Source: Azadirachta indica
Lineage: Eukaryota; Streptophyta; Magnoliopsida; Sapindales; Meliaceae
Reading direction: 5' to 3'
Assembly: GCA_022749755.1 (NCBI GenBank)
Contig: CM040452.1
Location: 8,884,350-8,948,349 of the forward strand
DNA length: 64,000 nt
Part shown: one piece after another, positions 1 to 11,809 of the stretch
Layout of the letters: every line of letters starts with the position of its first letter
How positions within the stretch are numbered: position 1 is the first letter of the stretch
The notes under the pieces: model-generated
The model's database searches: none
Seen by the model: only the letters and a program-made list of their open reading frames with translations
What the model was told of the DNA's origin: nothing
Translations under genes and position numbers: made by a program

Positions 1-1039
1 TTATTTTTTGCTTTTTTATTATATTTTCATAATTTTTCTCAAGAAAATATAATAAATTTAATGTAGTCTTTTAAATAAAAATATTAATATAAGAATAAAA
101 TGCTAAAATATATTTCAAAATTTTTTTAACAATTAAATATCAAATTTATTGCAGAAAAAAAAGAAAAAAAAAGGATATAAATATTTTAACATGAGTTTAA
201 AATATTTTAATATAAATTTAACCTAATTCATTGTTTAAATTTTTTTAATAATATTTTAATTTTCAAATTTTCTATTGAAATAACAAATTAAAAATATATT
301 TAATCTTGAGTATATTATAAAAAAAAATTAAATATGTACTAAATTATTATATTTAAAAAATTATATCGTGAAAAATATTAAAATAGAGAGTAAAGTATTA
401 TATTGAAATAAAATATATATAAAAATATTATTATATAAGATTAGAGACACAAGTAATAATAAACTAACCGGTCAACTAACGGAAATAAAAGTTCAGTGGG
501 TATTTACCTATTTATCCAAATATCAGGGGGACATATATCTTTTTTCAAACATCAGGAGGATATTTGCCTATTAAACTAAACGTCAGGGAAAAAATGTCAA
601 TATCCCTATATATATATTAATGGGATAACAATATTTTAATCTCAAATATAAATAAAAATTAAAAATTAAAAAAATTACTTTATAGTTGCAGCACCAGCTG
701 TTCAAGATGGTGCTAAATTCGATGATACCATTACACTTTGTTTTCAGCTTTTTTTTTTGGCATTCATTTGTTGAAAAAATTCTCACTATTTTGTAAACCA
801 TATATCGAAATATTTCTACCCTATTTATTTTTTTACTTTTTTCAATAATTATTTTAATATCTATTTAAAAAATTATATTATATTTATTATATTTTCTTAA
901 AAAATTATTAAATAGATAATTAATATAAAACATATACATATCATATTTATTATAAATAAAAATAATAAAAATTATTTTTATTTTATATTTTCAATAAAAA
1001 TATTATCTTATCCTCCAACACACCCGAGGATTTGAGATT
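1..1039. other. AT-rich intergenic DNA with a possible MULE end
   Basis: No gene is seen; the few open frames are short and made of AT-rich low-complexity codons. At about 480-609 a GC-richer stretch, read on the minus strand from about 609, starts GGGATATTGACATT and resembles the long terminal inverted repeats of MULEs elsewhere in the window. No partner end was found to its left, so its other end may lie outside the window. The remainder is simple A/T-rich sequence. Confidence 0.5.
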
Positions 1040-1186
1040 GGAGTATTTTCATATGCCTCTCTTGAAATATTTCAAACCATTACTTTACAATAGCTTTTGG
1101 GAGAAAGATGAGTTATCTCTTTTGAACCATCAATCTCTATTAGTTGACTAATGCAATTATTTAAAAGCCCTTGTATATTACTTTTA

Positions 1187-4100
1187 AGGGATATTAAGAG
1201 ATACCTCATGAAACTTGTCTTAAAGACAAATACTCATTTTAACATTTAATTTAAACAAATACCTTATTTTAAGTATTGACAAATGGATAGGTACACCCTT
1301 AAATAGTTAAAAGACATATAAATTGACGTTTTTATTCCTTTTTTTAATATATAATGACCAATTTAACCTTATAATTTTATAATCTTAATTTTCTTTTATG
1401 ACAAATATTTCTAATTTTTTTATAATTTTATCCTCAATTATCATCATAATCATTAATTTTTTAGAAAAAACTATTAAAATGTATTGCAAATAATTATGTA
1501 AACAAAATTTCTATATAATTTTGATTTTTCTTTTTTACAATCTCCAAACAAAAAAATACAAACATTGGTAATGTTAAAAGGCTTACAAAAATATCTTTGC
1601 ACCTATAGAAAGAAAGTACTAGTAAAAATAATAGAGCATAACTCTGTCAACCCCTGTTGCAGCATTAGTAGCAAAAGGTTGCATTTTCAAATAGTCTTGA
1701 AATTGACAACATTAGAAATAATAGAAAATTTTCACTAAAATTTTTAAGCCAATAAATTTAACAAAACCTTTTTCTTGTAAACTAGTCAACATCACAATGA
1801 GGTTTTATCCATGTTCCAACACATAAAGTCATAAACCATTTTTTGTCCACCTTCAAACCTTTTTATATAAATAAATCTCTAATTAAGCCAAACATGCAGA
1901 ACTTAGCATCATCAACAAAACTCATGCCTACAAGTAGAGTTAGTAGCAATAGCCATCCAGCATTCCACAAATGTAACCAGCATGGCAAAAGTTGGAAATC
2001 AGTAAGCCAAACTTATAAGAGCTAGTATCAACAACTACCTAAACACAATAGCAAATACTGAGATAAAGATCACAAATATATTAATAAAAAAATCAATAAA
2101 ACTTAATGGCTATGAAGAACACCCTAAATGATCAATTCAAAGGTAATCTAGAGCAATTGGAGTAATTTGAGGCTAAGATGTAAATTGATGCCAAGTAGTA
2201 CAACCAATGTATGTTGCATCCGGCTAAACTGAAGTCTTTTCAGCATACATAAGACCTTAACTTCAATTGCATGACCTTTTATTACGTTTAATTACAATAA
2301 CTACATCCAAGCACAAAACCCTTTGTTTTTGTTCTACCAAAAGAGTCACCGAACTTTCCTTTCCTCAGTTTTTTAGGCTTATTAACAAAGTTCTTTTTAA
2401 TTGGTGGAAGTGGATGTTCACTATCTATATCAAGCCACATAATTTTATTGGGTACAGTATTGATAATGCCTGAATATGATTTTACAAGTGCTTCCTCTTA
2501 AACTAATTGTGCACATAATTTTTTAATTTTGTTATAAGTATAATATTATGCTTGTCGCATATTTTCAAGGAATCCCACTTAATTGTTATTTCTTACAATC
2601 ACCCTCCTTTAACCTCATGTTAACTACATTGTTTATAGTGTTGTTCTCGAGAGTTCCATAACTTGCCCTGCCAACCTAAAATGCCATCATTTTCTCGTTT
2701 CACAAGTACAACAACCTTTTTATACACAACAAGTGGAAGATTATATGGCCATGATTGCGCTTCTATATATTAAAAGATAAAACTATTCATAATTTTCCTT
2801 GTAATGTACTCAATCAAACTAAGCACAAGTTTATTCCTATAGATGTCTATCTATGCATTGAAACATTTCGTGCAATTATTGATGGTGTGCATAGGCTTTG
2901 AATTTGTGTTAAAGGCTAACCTTGACCAATGGCCTGTAGCTATTTCAAACAACTATATATGTGGAACAATGTTTATCCTCTTCACATTTTTTATCTTTTC
3001 CATGGCTAGTCTAAAACGAGTTTCATTGGTAGCTTTTGAAGCTTCTTAAAATTTTTTTTGCAAGTCTAATCTAGCCCATTGTTATTTGAAGTTGGCATAT
3101 ATATGTCTGCCACAATATTTTATAGTAGCTCAAAGCCATTACTGTTCCAATGTTAAAAGCAACCCTTTTTGTCTGTCACTCATTAACATAATATGGCTTT
3201 CATCATTCTCGCTTACACTTTCATATAAGATTCTCAAAAACTAGCTCCAACTTTTGAGATTTTTTGAATTAATAACAACAACTATAAGAGAAAAAAATCA
3301 TATTATTAGCATCAAGATTAACTATTATGAGTAAGACTACTCGTATGGTCTCCATAAGTGACAATTGTCCAGCCTAATATAAGGTCTACAACCAATAATA
3401 AAAATTTCAATTTGTGTTGCAAAGGATAGATAAAAGTGCTCAAATATAGGCCATCTTGAATCTAGTGGTAACCTGGGTTATACTTCGAATTGCATTTGTA
3501 TACTTGTATAGCTCAGCATATGCAACTTTATGATCTCTTCTAATGCTTCTTAATGTAAGCCTCTTACCTCTATAAATTATATCCCTAGGAATCTCTGACT
3601 TTTGATTTGTATAAATCATTTCTTGAAACATTCTTGCTGCAATGTTAGGATTAGTTTAAATCAAGGAATCATATGCACTTGCAATCCCAACTATAGTTGC
3701 ATTAATATACCAATTTGTTCTTCCACACTTATGTATAGGGTTATATGCCTTAATCACAAAAAATCCAATTCACTTGTATATGATACATGGGCCCTCCATT
3801 TATAACTTAGATTCCTACATTTAGCAATGATCATACAAGATTCACTTTTTATCATTATTATTCTAACATCTTCTTGAATGCAGTAATCAACTAATACTTG
3901 TCTAAAAAACTTAAGGGTTAATAATGCATGTCTTTTAACTAGTTTTATAAACCCATTAAGTTGATACTTGAAATCTTTAACTATTATATTTTTATACATA
4001 TTACCAGCAGTCTCAGAATCATAATTTTTTATCCTTTTTATTATCTGAATCACAAGGATGCAGTTGTGCATCGGCTATAATTTCAAAGTTCTCAGTGTTA

Positions 4101-5287
4101 GGTTCAACTAATTCATCATCAAAACAATTGTAATTAATACCACCATTATAACCATCTTGGAAAGCATTCAAACTATTGTTATTACCCTCATCAACATTTA
4201 ATCTTAAATCACTATCCTCACCCTCTCAGTGAAATTCAAACCAACGCAATTACCCTCTTCAATACTTACCCATAAACTATTATATCTATCTTCTTGGTTC
4301 CTAAAAGGTTTGAATGGCGATAACATTCTACATAATGCAATAACATCGAATATGATAAGAGAGAGACATGCATGTTCAAACATTTAAAATTTTTCCTTAG
4401 TTTTTAATAATTATTCCATTTCCATGATGCTAAAAGAGTTGTCTCCTATTGCAGCACAATTAAAGAAGAAGGAAAGAAAAGGAAATAAGTGCATATCACG
4501 TTGAGAGCATTGTTATTTTAATGATTTTTGCTTAAGGATCATTATTATCCCACACATAAATAGATAAAAAATGGTAGTGGAAGTTTCACATGGCTTTCTT
4601 TGAAGTTTCATAAATAAATAATTTATGTTAAAAATTAAAAGAATTAAAGAAATATAAACTTTCATATGGTTTTTCTTTAAAATTCTACAATCCATAATAC
4701 AATCATATTTTTAAAAGATATTATCTATAAAATAACATTCAAAACTCTACCACATATTTCATAATTGAATAACATGAAAGTGAATTTTTCTCTGTTGTGC
4801 GAGGGAGATCCTCACTTTCTGCTACATTTTTTGTTGTTGATCGGTGCTTTCCTTTGTGTTTTAGGTTGCTAATCGCAATGTGTGAGGAAAATCATAGTTT
4901 TTGCATTTTTGGTACTACGCGAGAGAGATCATCATTTTTGGCTACATTTTGTGTTACTTACTGATTGTCATTTTCTATTGGTGACAAAGGGAGTTTGTCA
5001 ACTTAAAGAGTTGTTGGCGTAAATAAAGAAGTAGTTAAATCGAGAAGCTGTAGACAAGGTTAGATTTCTAATTTAGAATAACTTTACAAATAAAATTAAT
5101 ATTTTGATATAATTAATATTTTATTATAGTTAAAATTATAAAAATGCCCTTTTAGAACTAACGACATAATAACGACTACTAACTGTAGGGGCATTCAGTC
5201 ATTGTCAATACTTGAAAGAGGTATTTGTTTATTTTAAGAATATTTGTCTTTGAGGCAAGTTTTAGGAATGTATCTCTTAATATCCCT
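1187..5287 (-). mobile_element. degenerate autonomous-type MULE, about 4.1 kb
   Basis: The left end begins AGGGATATTAAGAGATAC at 1187. The right end, read on the minus strand from 5287, begins with the same 18 bases. Similarity continues inward for about 110-120 bp (left to about 1310, right from about 5165) with small indels. The interior encodes a broken MULE transposase on the minus strand. A clear 9-bp target duplication is not visible. The element lies within another TIR-bounded element (1040-6158), so it probably inserted into it. Confidence 0.75.
2200..4250 (-). pseudogene. MULE transposase pseudogene (MuDR family)
   Basis: Minus-strand translation recovers pieces of a MuDR-type transposase in the right order. 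At about 4070-3750 is the N-terminal MuDR DNA-binding region (VDYCIQEDVRIIMIKSESC, then a CKW-like motif read here as YKWRAH). At about 3630-3440 comes a segment containing DHKVAYAELYKYTNA. At about 3080-2940 is the post-catalytic helical segment (IYANFK, EASKATNETRF). At about 2640-2400 is the SWIM-proximal C-terminal region (KEGDCKK, then LSGIP). Stops and frameshifts separate the pieces and the catalytic DDE core is not recognisable, so the gene is dead. The extent given is approximate. Confidence 0.75.
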
Positions 5288-6158
5288 ATTCTTAATGAAT
5301 AAACTACTCTTTAACTTTTTCATTCTTTTAACTCCATCTTTGATAAATATAAGGTTGTTGAAATAAAATATTATATTATAAACAATAATATATTAAAATA
5401 ATTCCACTCTTTAACTTTTTTCCATCCTTTTGTTTTACTTCCCCATTTTTTCTTTTGTTCTTTTATCCTTTTTAATTTTTTTACTTCTTTTTCATTTTCA
5501 ATCATGTATATCACACATATTACACTCAATTTCAATACAATAACATCACAACAACCAATTTTTATGAATATACGTTCAATAATACATTCAAATACAAATT
5601 AAACTCAGTCTATTAAAAAAAATCATATCTATTTAAAAGGCCATTAGTGGCCAACACGACAGCCATGCATCAACTTCAACTTGCATTGACCGCAAAATTG
5701 TAGAGGTACTTCTCTTAGTGGCCGGCATGTTGGTGCTTTGAGTGCTTTACAATAGGCGTTAGTTGAGATTTGGTGAAGATTGGATAGAATATTATTAGGG
5801 ATTTAATAGTTTTGTTAAAAAAAAAAAAAGATATTTGGTGGTGAGGATAAGGTGAAAGGAAAAAAAGAAGAAAAGAAGAGTGCTACAATTGTTAGGTGAT
5901 GAAGGAGAAAGGCAATTGAGTGAAATAGAAAAGGAAGAAGTTGTTATTGTTAGGTGGTGAAAAAGGGACTGTTAGAGGGGAAAGGTGAGTTTAAGATTTA
6001 CGCATTGTGTTGTAAAAAAATAATATTAGCTTTAGTTATCAAAATAACTTTTTACTAATGGTCAACGGAAACTACAGAGGAGATAAATGAGCTTTTCTCC
6101 AACAGTTGATGTAAAGTGATAAGTTTATATATCTCAAGGGAGGTATCTGAAAATATCC

Positions 6159-7009
6159 TAGTTGACAAATAATATTCTACTCATAAGCCTTATCATAACC
6201 GTCTAACTTTGAGTTTAACTATTTACAATTTTCATTTCATGTTGTATATCTAACGTTTTGCACCATAATAATTAAATTACATAAAATGACCAAAAAGATA
6301 TAAAATTAAACTTTCATAATTTAGTTTGCTTATACTCATGTATAATTGATTACATTTTCTAATTTTAAACTTGTTTTAAATAAACTTTTAATTAAATAAA
6401 TGTCTCTCCTCTTTTTTACCAAACTCATAAGAGTTTTAAAATATAAAAACACTACAATAATATTTCCATAAAATACCAAAAGAAGATAAATGTATAGTGA
6501 CTAAAATTCAAAAATTTAAATAATATGCTTAATTTTAAGAAGCCATTTTTTTTAGTCTAAACTTTTAATATGGTTGAAATCTAAATTTGATTTAAATCTG
6601 AATTTGAATGATATATTTATTTTTTAAAAAAAATATATTAAGTTATTTACTTTTAAAAATAAAAAAAAAATCTGAAAATTGATATTTTGATATATATATA
6701 TATGTATACCTTTTTTAATAATATATTTATATTTTAGAATAATTTTGATTATTTAACATAATAATAGATGAAAAAGAAAAAATTCCAATAAATTGTATTA
6801 TTTTTTGTTTGATGTATGATTTTTAAAAAAAATATAAATCCATCATTTAAATGATATAATAATCATTTAAAAATTAAATAAAAGCAATGAATCATATTGT
6901 AATATTGTTACAAGTATGTAAATTTATAAATTTATTATAATAATTAAATCATGACATAAATAATCAAAAATCAATTGAAAGTTTCATAGCGTTGATCTAC
7001 TATTTGGTC
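6159..7009. other. AT-rich stretch between two elements
   Basis: No coding potential is seen. It probably includes the 3' end of the decayed PIF/Harbinger element whose transposase begins at 7010, but no terminal inverted repeat could be picked out. Confidence 0.5.
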
Positions 7010-8340
7010 TCACAATTGTTGCATGAATATTTTACTTAATGGTCCAAACAAGTTGTTTACATTTGGTGTTAGATTCATACTTTCTTCATTATTGTTTTCT
7101 AACTCCATATCTTTATTGTCAAACTTAGAAAATAATGCACCAATAATTGATATTTTCCGAAAGAAATTGTGTATTGTAATGCATTCAAACATTATTTTTA
7201 TTTGCGAATCAAACGAGTATGGCGTCATTCTCTTTAAAATCGAGAAATGAGCTTTCAACAAACCAAAAGCACGTTCAATAACATTTCTCAATTTTGTATG
7301 ACATTGATTAAACATCTCTTCTCTTCCCTTAGCTCGAACATTAATACGAAAATCATTCAACTAATAACGCACATGACAGTATGGTATTATAAATCCTCTT
7401 TTATGTGAATATGTTACATTTTATAAATAATATTGCTCTAAAAATATAAAAACAAAATTGAGTAACTACCAAAAGAAAAAAAAAATTACTAAATAATATT
7501 CAAATTCTGTTACGAAACAAAATTTCACCTTGTGGTAGTACTGAAAAATTTTGTCTTTAGTCATAATTGCTTTTGTTAAAATTCTTGCATCATGTGTTGT
7601 TCCTTCCCATCCAACAATGATGTATCTAAATATCATGTCAAAGTCGTAAATCGCCATCAAATTTTGAAAACATTCGCTTCTCCCACAACCTCTATATGTT
7701 ACTTGCTTATATACTGAAATACATGTATGAATAAGAGTTCCATCAATTGCAGCAACAGCTCCCTACATGAATCAATAATTGTTAATATAAGAATAAATTT
7801 AATATAATTTAGCACACTAATTTTATTAGTTAATAATAAAATATCATACTTTAAATAATTGTCACAGTTGATGATTAGTTATACTACTCAAGTTATCATT
7901 AAATGATGAAGAAATAATCATTTCTTTCAAAAACTTCATTATTGCCACTAAAACTTTATGAAAATATTTATGCATTATCTGACCTAAGTGATAGAACCTA
8001 TGTTTTATAAGTCAGTTGCGAAGATTATGGATTATGATCATTAAAAGCATTATTCTTTTCTCTTCAACAGTTAAACATTTGTTGTTGATAAGCCATTCAT
8101 TTTCTTTAAACTTGTGATATAAATAAATGAAACCATTTTTCTCCATATTAATTCATAACCTACAATGGATGATCCATTCAAAAGCTCTTGAACGAAAAAC
8201 AAATATGTAAAGGTTGATATAGCTATAGGCAGTCTTTGAATACACAATATAGCTAATAATTTTAGTAACAACATAATTAACTGTTTTGTAGTACACTTTC
8301 AACATTATTTCTAGTATTATCATCTCCATTTGAATCATAT
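7010..8340 (-). pseudogene. PIF/Harbinger transposase pseudogene (DDE_Tnp_4 type)
   Basis: On the minus strand the pieces appear in family order. About 8200-7920 has the N-terminal helical region (FKENEWLINN, TVEEKRIMLLMIIIHNLRN, HRFYHLGQIMHKYFHKVL). About 7765-7680 has GAVAAIDGT, with the first catalytic Asp codon at 7742-7744, then YRGCGRSECFQN. At 7660-7590 is MAIYDFDMIF then VGWEGTTHDARIL, containing the second Asp. At 7360-7100 is the C-terminal signature LRNVIERAFGLLKAHF, MTPYSFDSQ, IHNFFRK. Internal stops, and spacers that may be old introns, break the frame. It lies just downstream of a MYB-like ORF1 relic on the same strand, the usual two-gene layout of these elements. Terminal repeats were not identified. 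Confidence 0.8.
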
Positions 8341-8585
8341 AAAGAAGAATTCTCCATATTAGGCATATTTATTGTATCAAAAAATAATTGTTAAAAAAAT
8401 TTAAACATAATATATGAAATAATTTCATAACTAGACAAATAAAATTATAATTATCAAAAAATACAAAAAAAGATAATATATCAACAATGACACTTCATTA
8501 AAATAAAAATGTAAACTTAACAACTAACATCTCATGAGTTTACAATAAAAACAAAAAAAATAAAACTATTATCATAGTTTAATTA

Positions 8586-9492
8586 TCACATCAAATAAAA
8601 TATTATTGAATAACTAAACCAAATAAAAAGTCCTAAACCATATTTTGGTCCTATTAATTCTTTCTTGATCACTTTCCATCTCCATCCACACCTCTCAACA
8701 CTTTCTTTTATTGCATAATGTATTAATGGCAGTGAAATATAATCTCTCCCTTGAAGGTCCCTTATCATCTGTCTTCTCTACTACATCTTTTAACTTTTTC
8801 ACTTCTTCACAAGTTTCATTCATTTTTCTTTTCTTTTGTTTATTTTATAAAACCTTTACCTCATTACTATTTGACTAATTTAAGTTGTGTAATTCACATC
8901 ATCATCTTCCTCTAAATTAATTAGAGTTTCACTAAATTCTGGTATTGAAAATATTGATGATACATTTCTAACATCTGGTAATCCTTCCATATCAGAACTC
9001 TAATTGTTAACTCCAGCAGCTAAAACTCCTGAGAATAAAGCCTCTAACTAATCGACATTTGGTAAAGGTTTACGACGAAATTGTTTAGCTTCTTATATTT
9101 ATATGTAAAATAAACTATAAATTATACATATACAAATTAAATGCTAAAAGCTTAAAATAATTTGTTAAAATAAGTTATCTTAATATATTATTCCCATCTT
9201 CCATGTGGCCAATCAAAATTTTGTGTCACAGAATTGTAACCATTAGTTGTTGTTGACCTAACCTATATGAAGAATTGTTTTCTCATATAGTCATACGTAT
9301 TTTTAAGTCATTTTTGGGAATAATGTCTTCTAGTTAACTTGTATAATTCTTCTCTAACTCAAGGCCAAGCACATGACTTTCATGTTGCTCTTAATCTATT
9401 TCCATTGTTTACCTCAATGAGGCAAAAATTAATGAAGTGTTGTCTTATTTTTGGATCACTCAAATTTGCCCTACTTTTGATAATTTTAGCCA
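8586..9492 (-). pseudogene. PIF/Harbinger ORF1 relic (MYB/SANT-like DNA-binding protein)
   Basis: Starting at a Met codon at 9492 (minus), the translation reads MAKIIKSRANLSDPKIR followed by QHFINFCLIEVNNGNR, then KLTRRHYSQK, LKNTYDYMRKQF and FDWPHGRWE. This matches the trihelix/Myb_DNA-bind_3 domain found in plant Harbinger ORF1 and related host proteins. An acidic linker (EFSETLINLEEDDD) and a C-terminal tail (SVERCGWRWKVIKKEL, 8705-8650) follow after a probable intron near 9065-9190. Several in-frame stops show it is inactive. In this family ORF1 works with the adjacent transposase to bind element ends. A decayed host MYB gene is possible but less likely given the neighbouring transposase. 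Confidence 0.65.
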
Positions 9493-11039
9493 TCTATATA
9501 AATATATGATTAATATTAATTAGTAAAAGTAATATACAAAGAAAACATGTATTTTATAATTCTATAATTCTATAATAAAAATACAACATAGTTTATATCA
9601 CATCACGTTACAAATATATAAAAAAAGAACGTATATTCTATATAATTCACCACAAAGAGTATACATAAGAATTCAGCTGTCTTAAATTAATCAATATAAC
9701 CATAAATTCATAATCACATTATAGAAATCCTGTAATTTGTAAGGTTAGAAAATGACATAACTCAGGAATTTGAAAGAAAAAATAATCTTTTTCTATTGGT
9801 TGGTAGCTGCTTGTGTTGGGGTTAAGACTCATAAGGGTGAAAGCATAATATTATCAAATTCATGAAAAATTAAATTAAGCTATAATTATTATAACTATTA
9901 CTTTATGGAGATATATATAATAATAATGATTATTATATGATCAAGCCTAGAAAACTTAATTATAATTTTGCCAAATCTGTTCATGCATTTATATGATAAT
10001 TAAGCTATAAACATTACAGGGTTGGTTAATGAATTTAATAATATAGGTGTGACTCGATGATTATATATTATATGATTAATTATTATAGCCTCGACAACCT
10101 AACCCCTATTATGCTAACAAAAAGAATTGTGTTAGAAATCTTAGAGTTTAGTCTGATAAGCTAGATCAAGAGTATTTTGATTTCAAAGACAATTAAATTG
10201 TAGTTATTATGCTTGAATTCCGTCAAAATCAAAACACGATATCATAGTAGAGTCATCTTTGTGATGTTTCATTTTCTATTAGTTAAGAATTTAACTTACA
10301 TCACTACAATATTGAACAAGGAGACCACATTAAAATTTGCATAAGCATTATCATAGTCATAGTTCTATAATACCAACTGAAAATTTCAAACCCATTAACA
10401 AAACTTATATTATATTATGAATAAAAAAATTCTGAATTAAATAAGAGAAAAAGTAACTGACAAGTGACAATTAGAAAAAGAGTTGAGAAAATGGAGAGAG
10501 GAGACTAATGAAAGAGAAAAGGCACCTCAAAATTAGTTAATTAAGGTTTTAATTTTGTTAGTAAATGAATTGATAGAATATTGGTATTTTTGGAAAATAA
10601 AAGTATTAAATTTATTCATATATAAGTTAAAAAAATAAACAACTCTTGAACATATTAAAAATTATATTCAAACTTCAATTAAATAAAAAAAAACCCTTAG
10701 TCTAAGAACAAAGATAAAAAGTAAACTTTGCTTGTCAATTTTATTTTTCAATAAGGTTATTGGGTAATAATATTTTTGTCCCTAAACTTAATTAAATAAA
10801 AAATTAATATAAATATATATAAGTTTAAAATTTTAGTCTCCAGTATGACTATGATGTTGAAAGAGAGAATGCTCAATATCCCTGTTTTTTGACCTTATTC
10901 CCTATTGCTCCTTATTATTTGTTAAATATCCTAATAACCCCTAATGGTATCTTTGTTGACAAAAACCATTACTTATTTAGAGCAATTAAAGAATTTGATA
11001 TGGTTATGATATATGTATATATTATTGTAACACACGTCA
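9493..11039. other. AT-rich intergenic region without recognisable genes
   Basis: No gene or clear repeat boundary is seen. The proximal part may hold the 5' end of the Harbinger element. At about 10860-10960 a C-rich stretch (containing TCAATATCCCTG and CCTAATAACCCC) resembles MULE terminal sequence, but no partner was found. Confidence 0.5.
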
Positions 11040-11049
11040 TTTTTCTACT

Positions 11050-11395
11050 AACAACTTATAATTAAGTTGACTATCAACGTTAACCATCATTGACTACCAT
11101 CGAAAGTCTTCTGTTTTGATCATGGTAGATATTATTAGAATTTTTATTGAATACTTTACTTAATAAAACCATCATCATTGTTGTTTGAAACTGCTCTTTG
11201 TAGATTTGTAGTTAAAGTTTCAACATCCAAAAATTCAACTTCAAATACACAACGAACGGTTGTTCAAATAATAATAGTGTTGATACCATTATATAAAGTA
11301 TTCAATAAGAATCTTAATGATATTCACAATTATCCTAATGAATGATAGTTGGTGGCAGTCAACAGTTACTATCAATTTAACTGTAAAACTATCTA
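11050..11395. repeat. imperfect fold-back (palindromic) element
   Basis: The left arm (about 11060-11222) and right arm (about 11230-11385) are inverted copies. The best-preserved shared stretch is TATTGAATACTTTA, at about 11157-11172 on + and 11290-11303 on -. Flanking blocks also align through small indels, while the outermost and central parts match only loosely. RNA or DNA from this region could form a long imperfect hairpin. It lies about 0.4 kb upstream of the PPR gene. It is probably a fold-back MITE; terminal duplication was not found. Confidence 0.6.
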
Positions 11396-11809
11396 ATAAA
11401 AAGATTACATGAGTATTTTTTTTTTTTTTTTTTTTTTAGACTTTTAAAGCAAGTAGAAGAACAAATTGATAATTACCCTAAAAAAATAATAATTTTAGTA
11501 ACAGAACTAATGTCGTATTAGAATATTTGACAAACAACATAAGGTTATAAGACATCCGGCCACAAAACAACGTTCTCAGGTATTCTTCCTTATTAAAATT
11601 TAAAAGTAAGAGAAGAGACTAAATTATTAAAAGTGAGCAAACAACATTCTTATTTGTTAGTTTTCCAAAGATTAGGGATGAAAATGTTATTATTCCAATT
11701 TCCATTTGAATAAAATGTTTACCTAGGATGCCTGCTTCTATTTGTTGCTCATCTTTGAAAATAAGCAAATGTTACTACGTACTGCTGCTGAGTGTAGTAG
11801 ACAAGGAGC
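11396..11809. other. upstream region of the PPR gene
   Basis: This holds a poly-T tract (about 11419-11438) and AT-rich sequence, becoming more balanced near the coding start. No confident TATA box or other element is seen. Confidence 0.4.

Larger units (their letters stand above)
1040..6158. mobile_element. outer non-autonomous MULE-like element, split by a nested insertion
   Basis: The segment starting GGAGTATTTTCATATGCCTC at 1040 is matched, inverted, by the segment ending at 6158 (minus strand GGATATTTTCAGATACCTCC). The similarity runs inward about 110 bp on each side, though the inner part is loose. These look like diverged MULE-type terminal inverted repeats. Removing the nested element at 1187-5287 leaves about 1 kb with no coding content, so this would be a small non-autonomous element. 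No matching target-site duplication was found (TTTGAGATT on the left, TAGTTGACA on the right), so the exact ends are uncertain. Confidence 0.5.
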
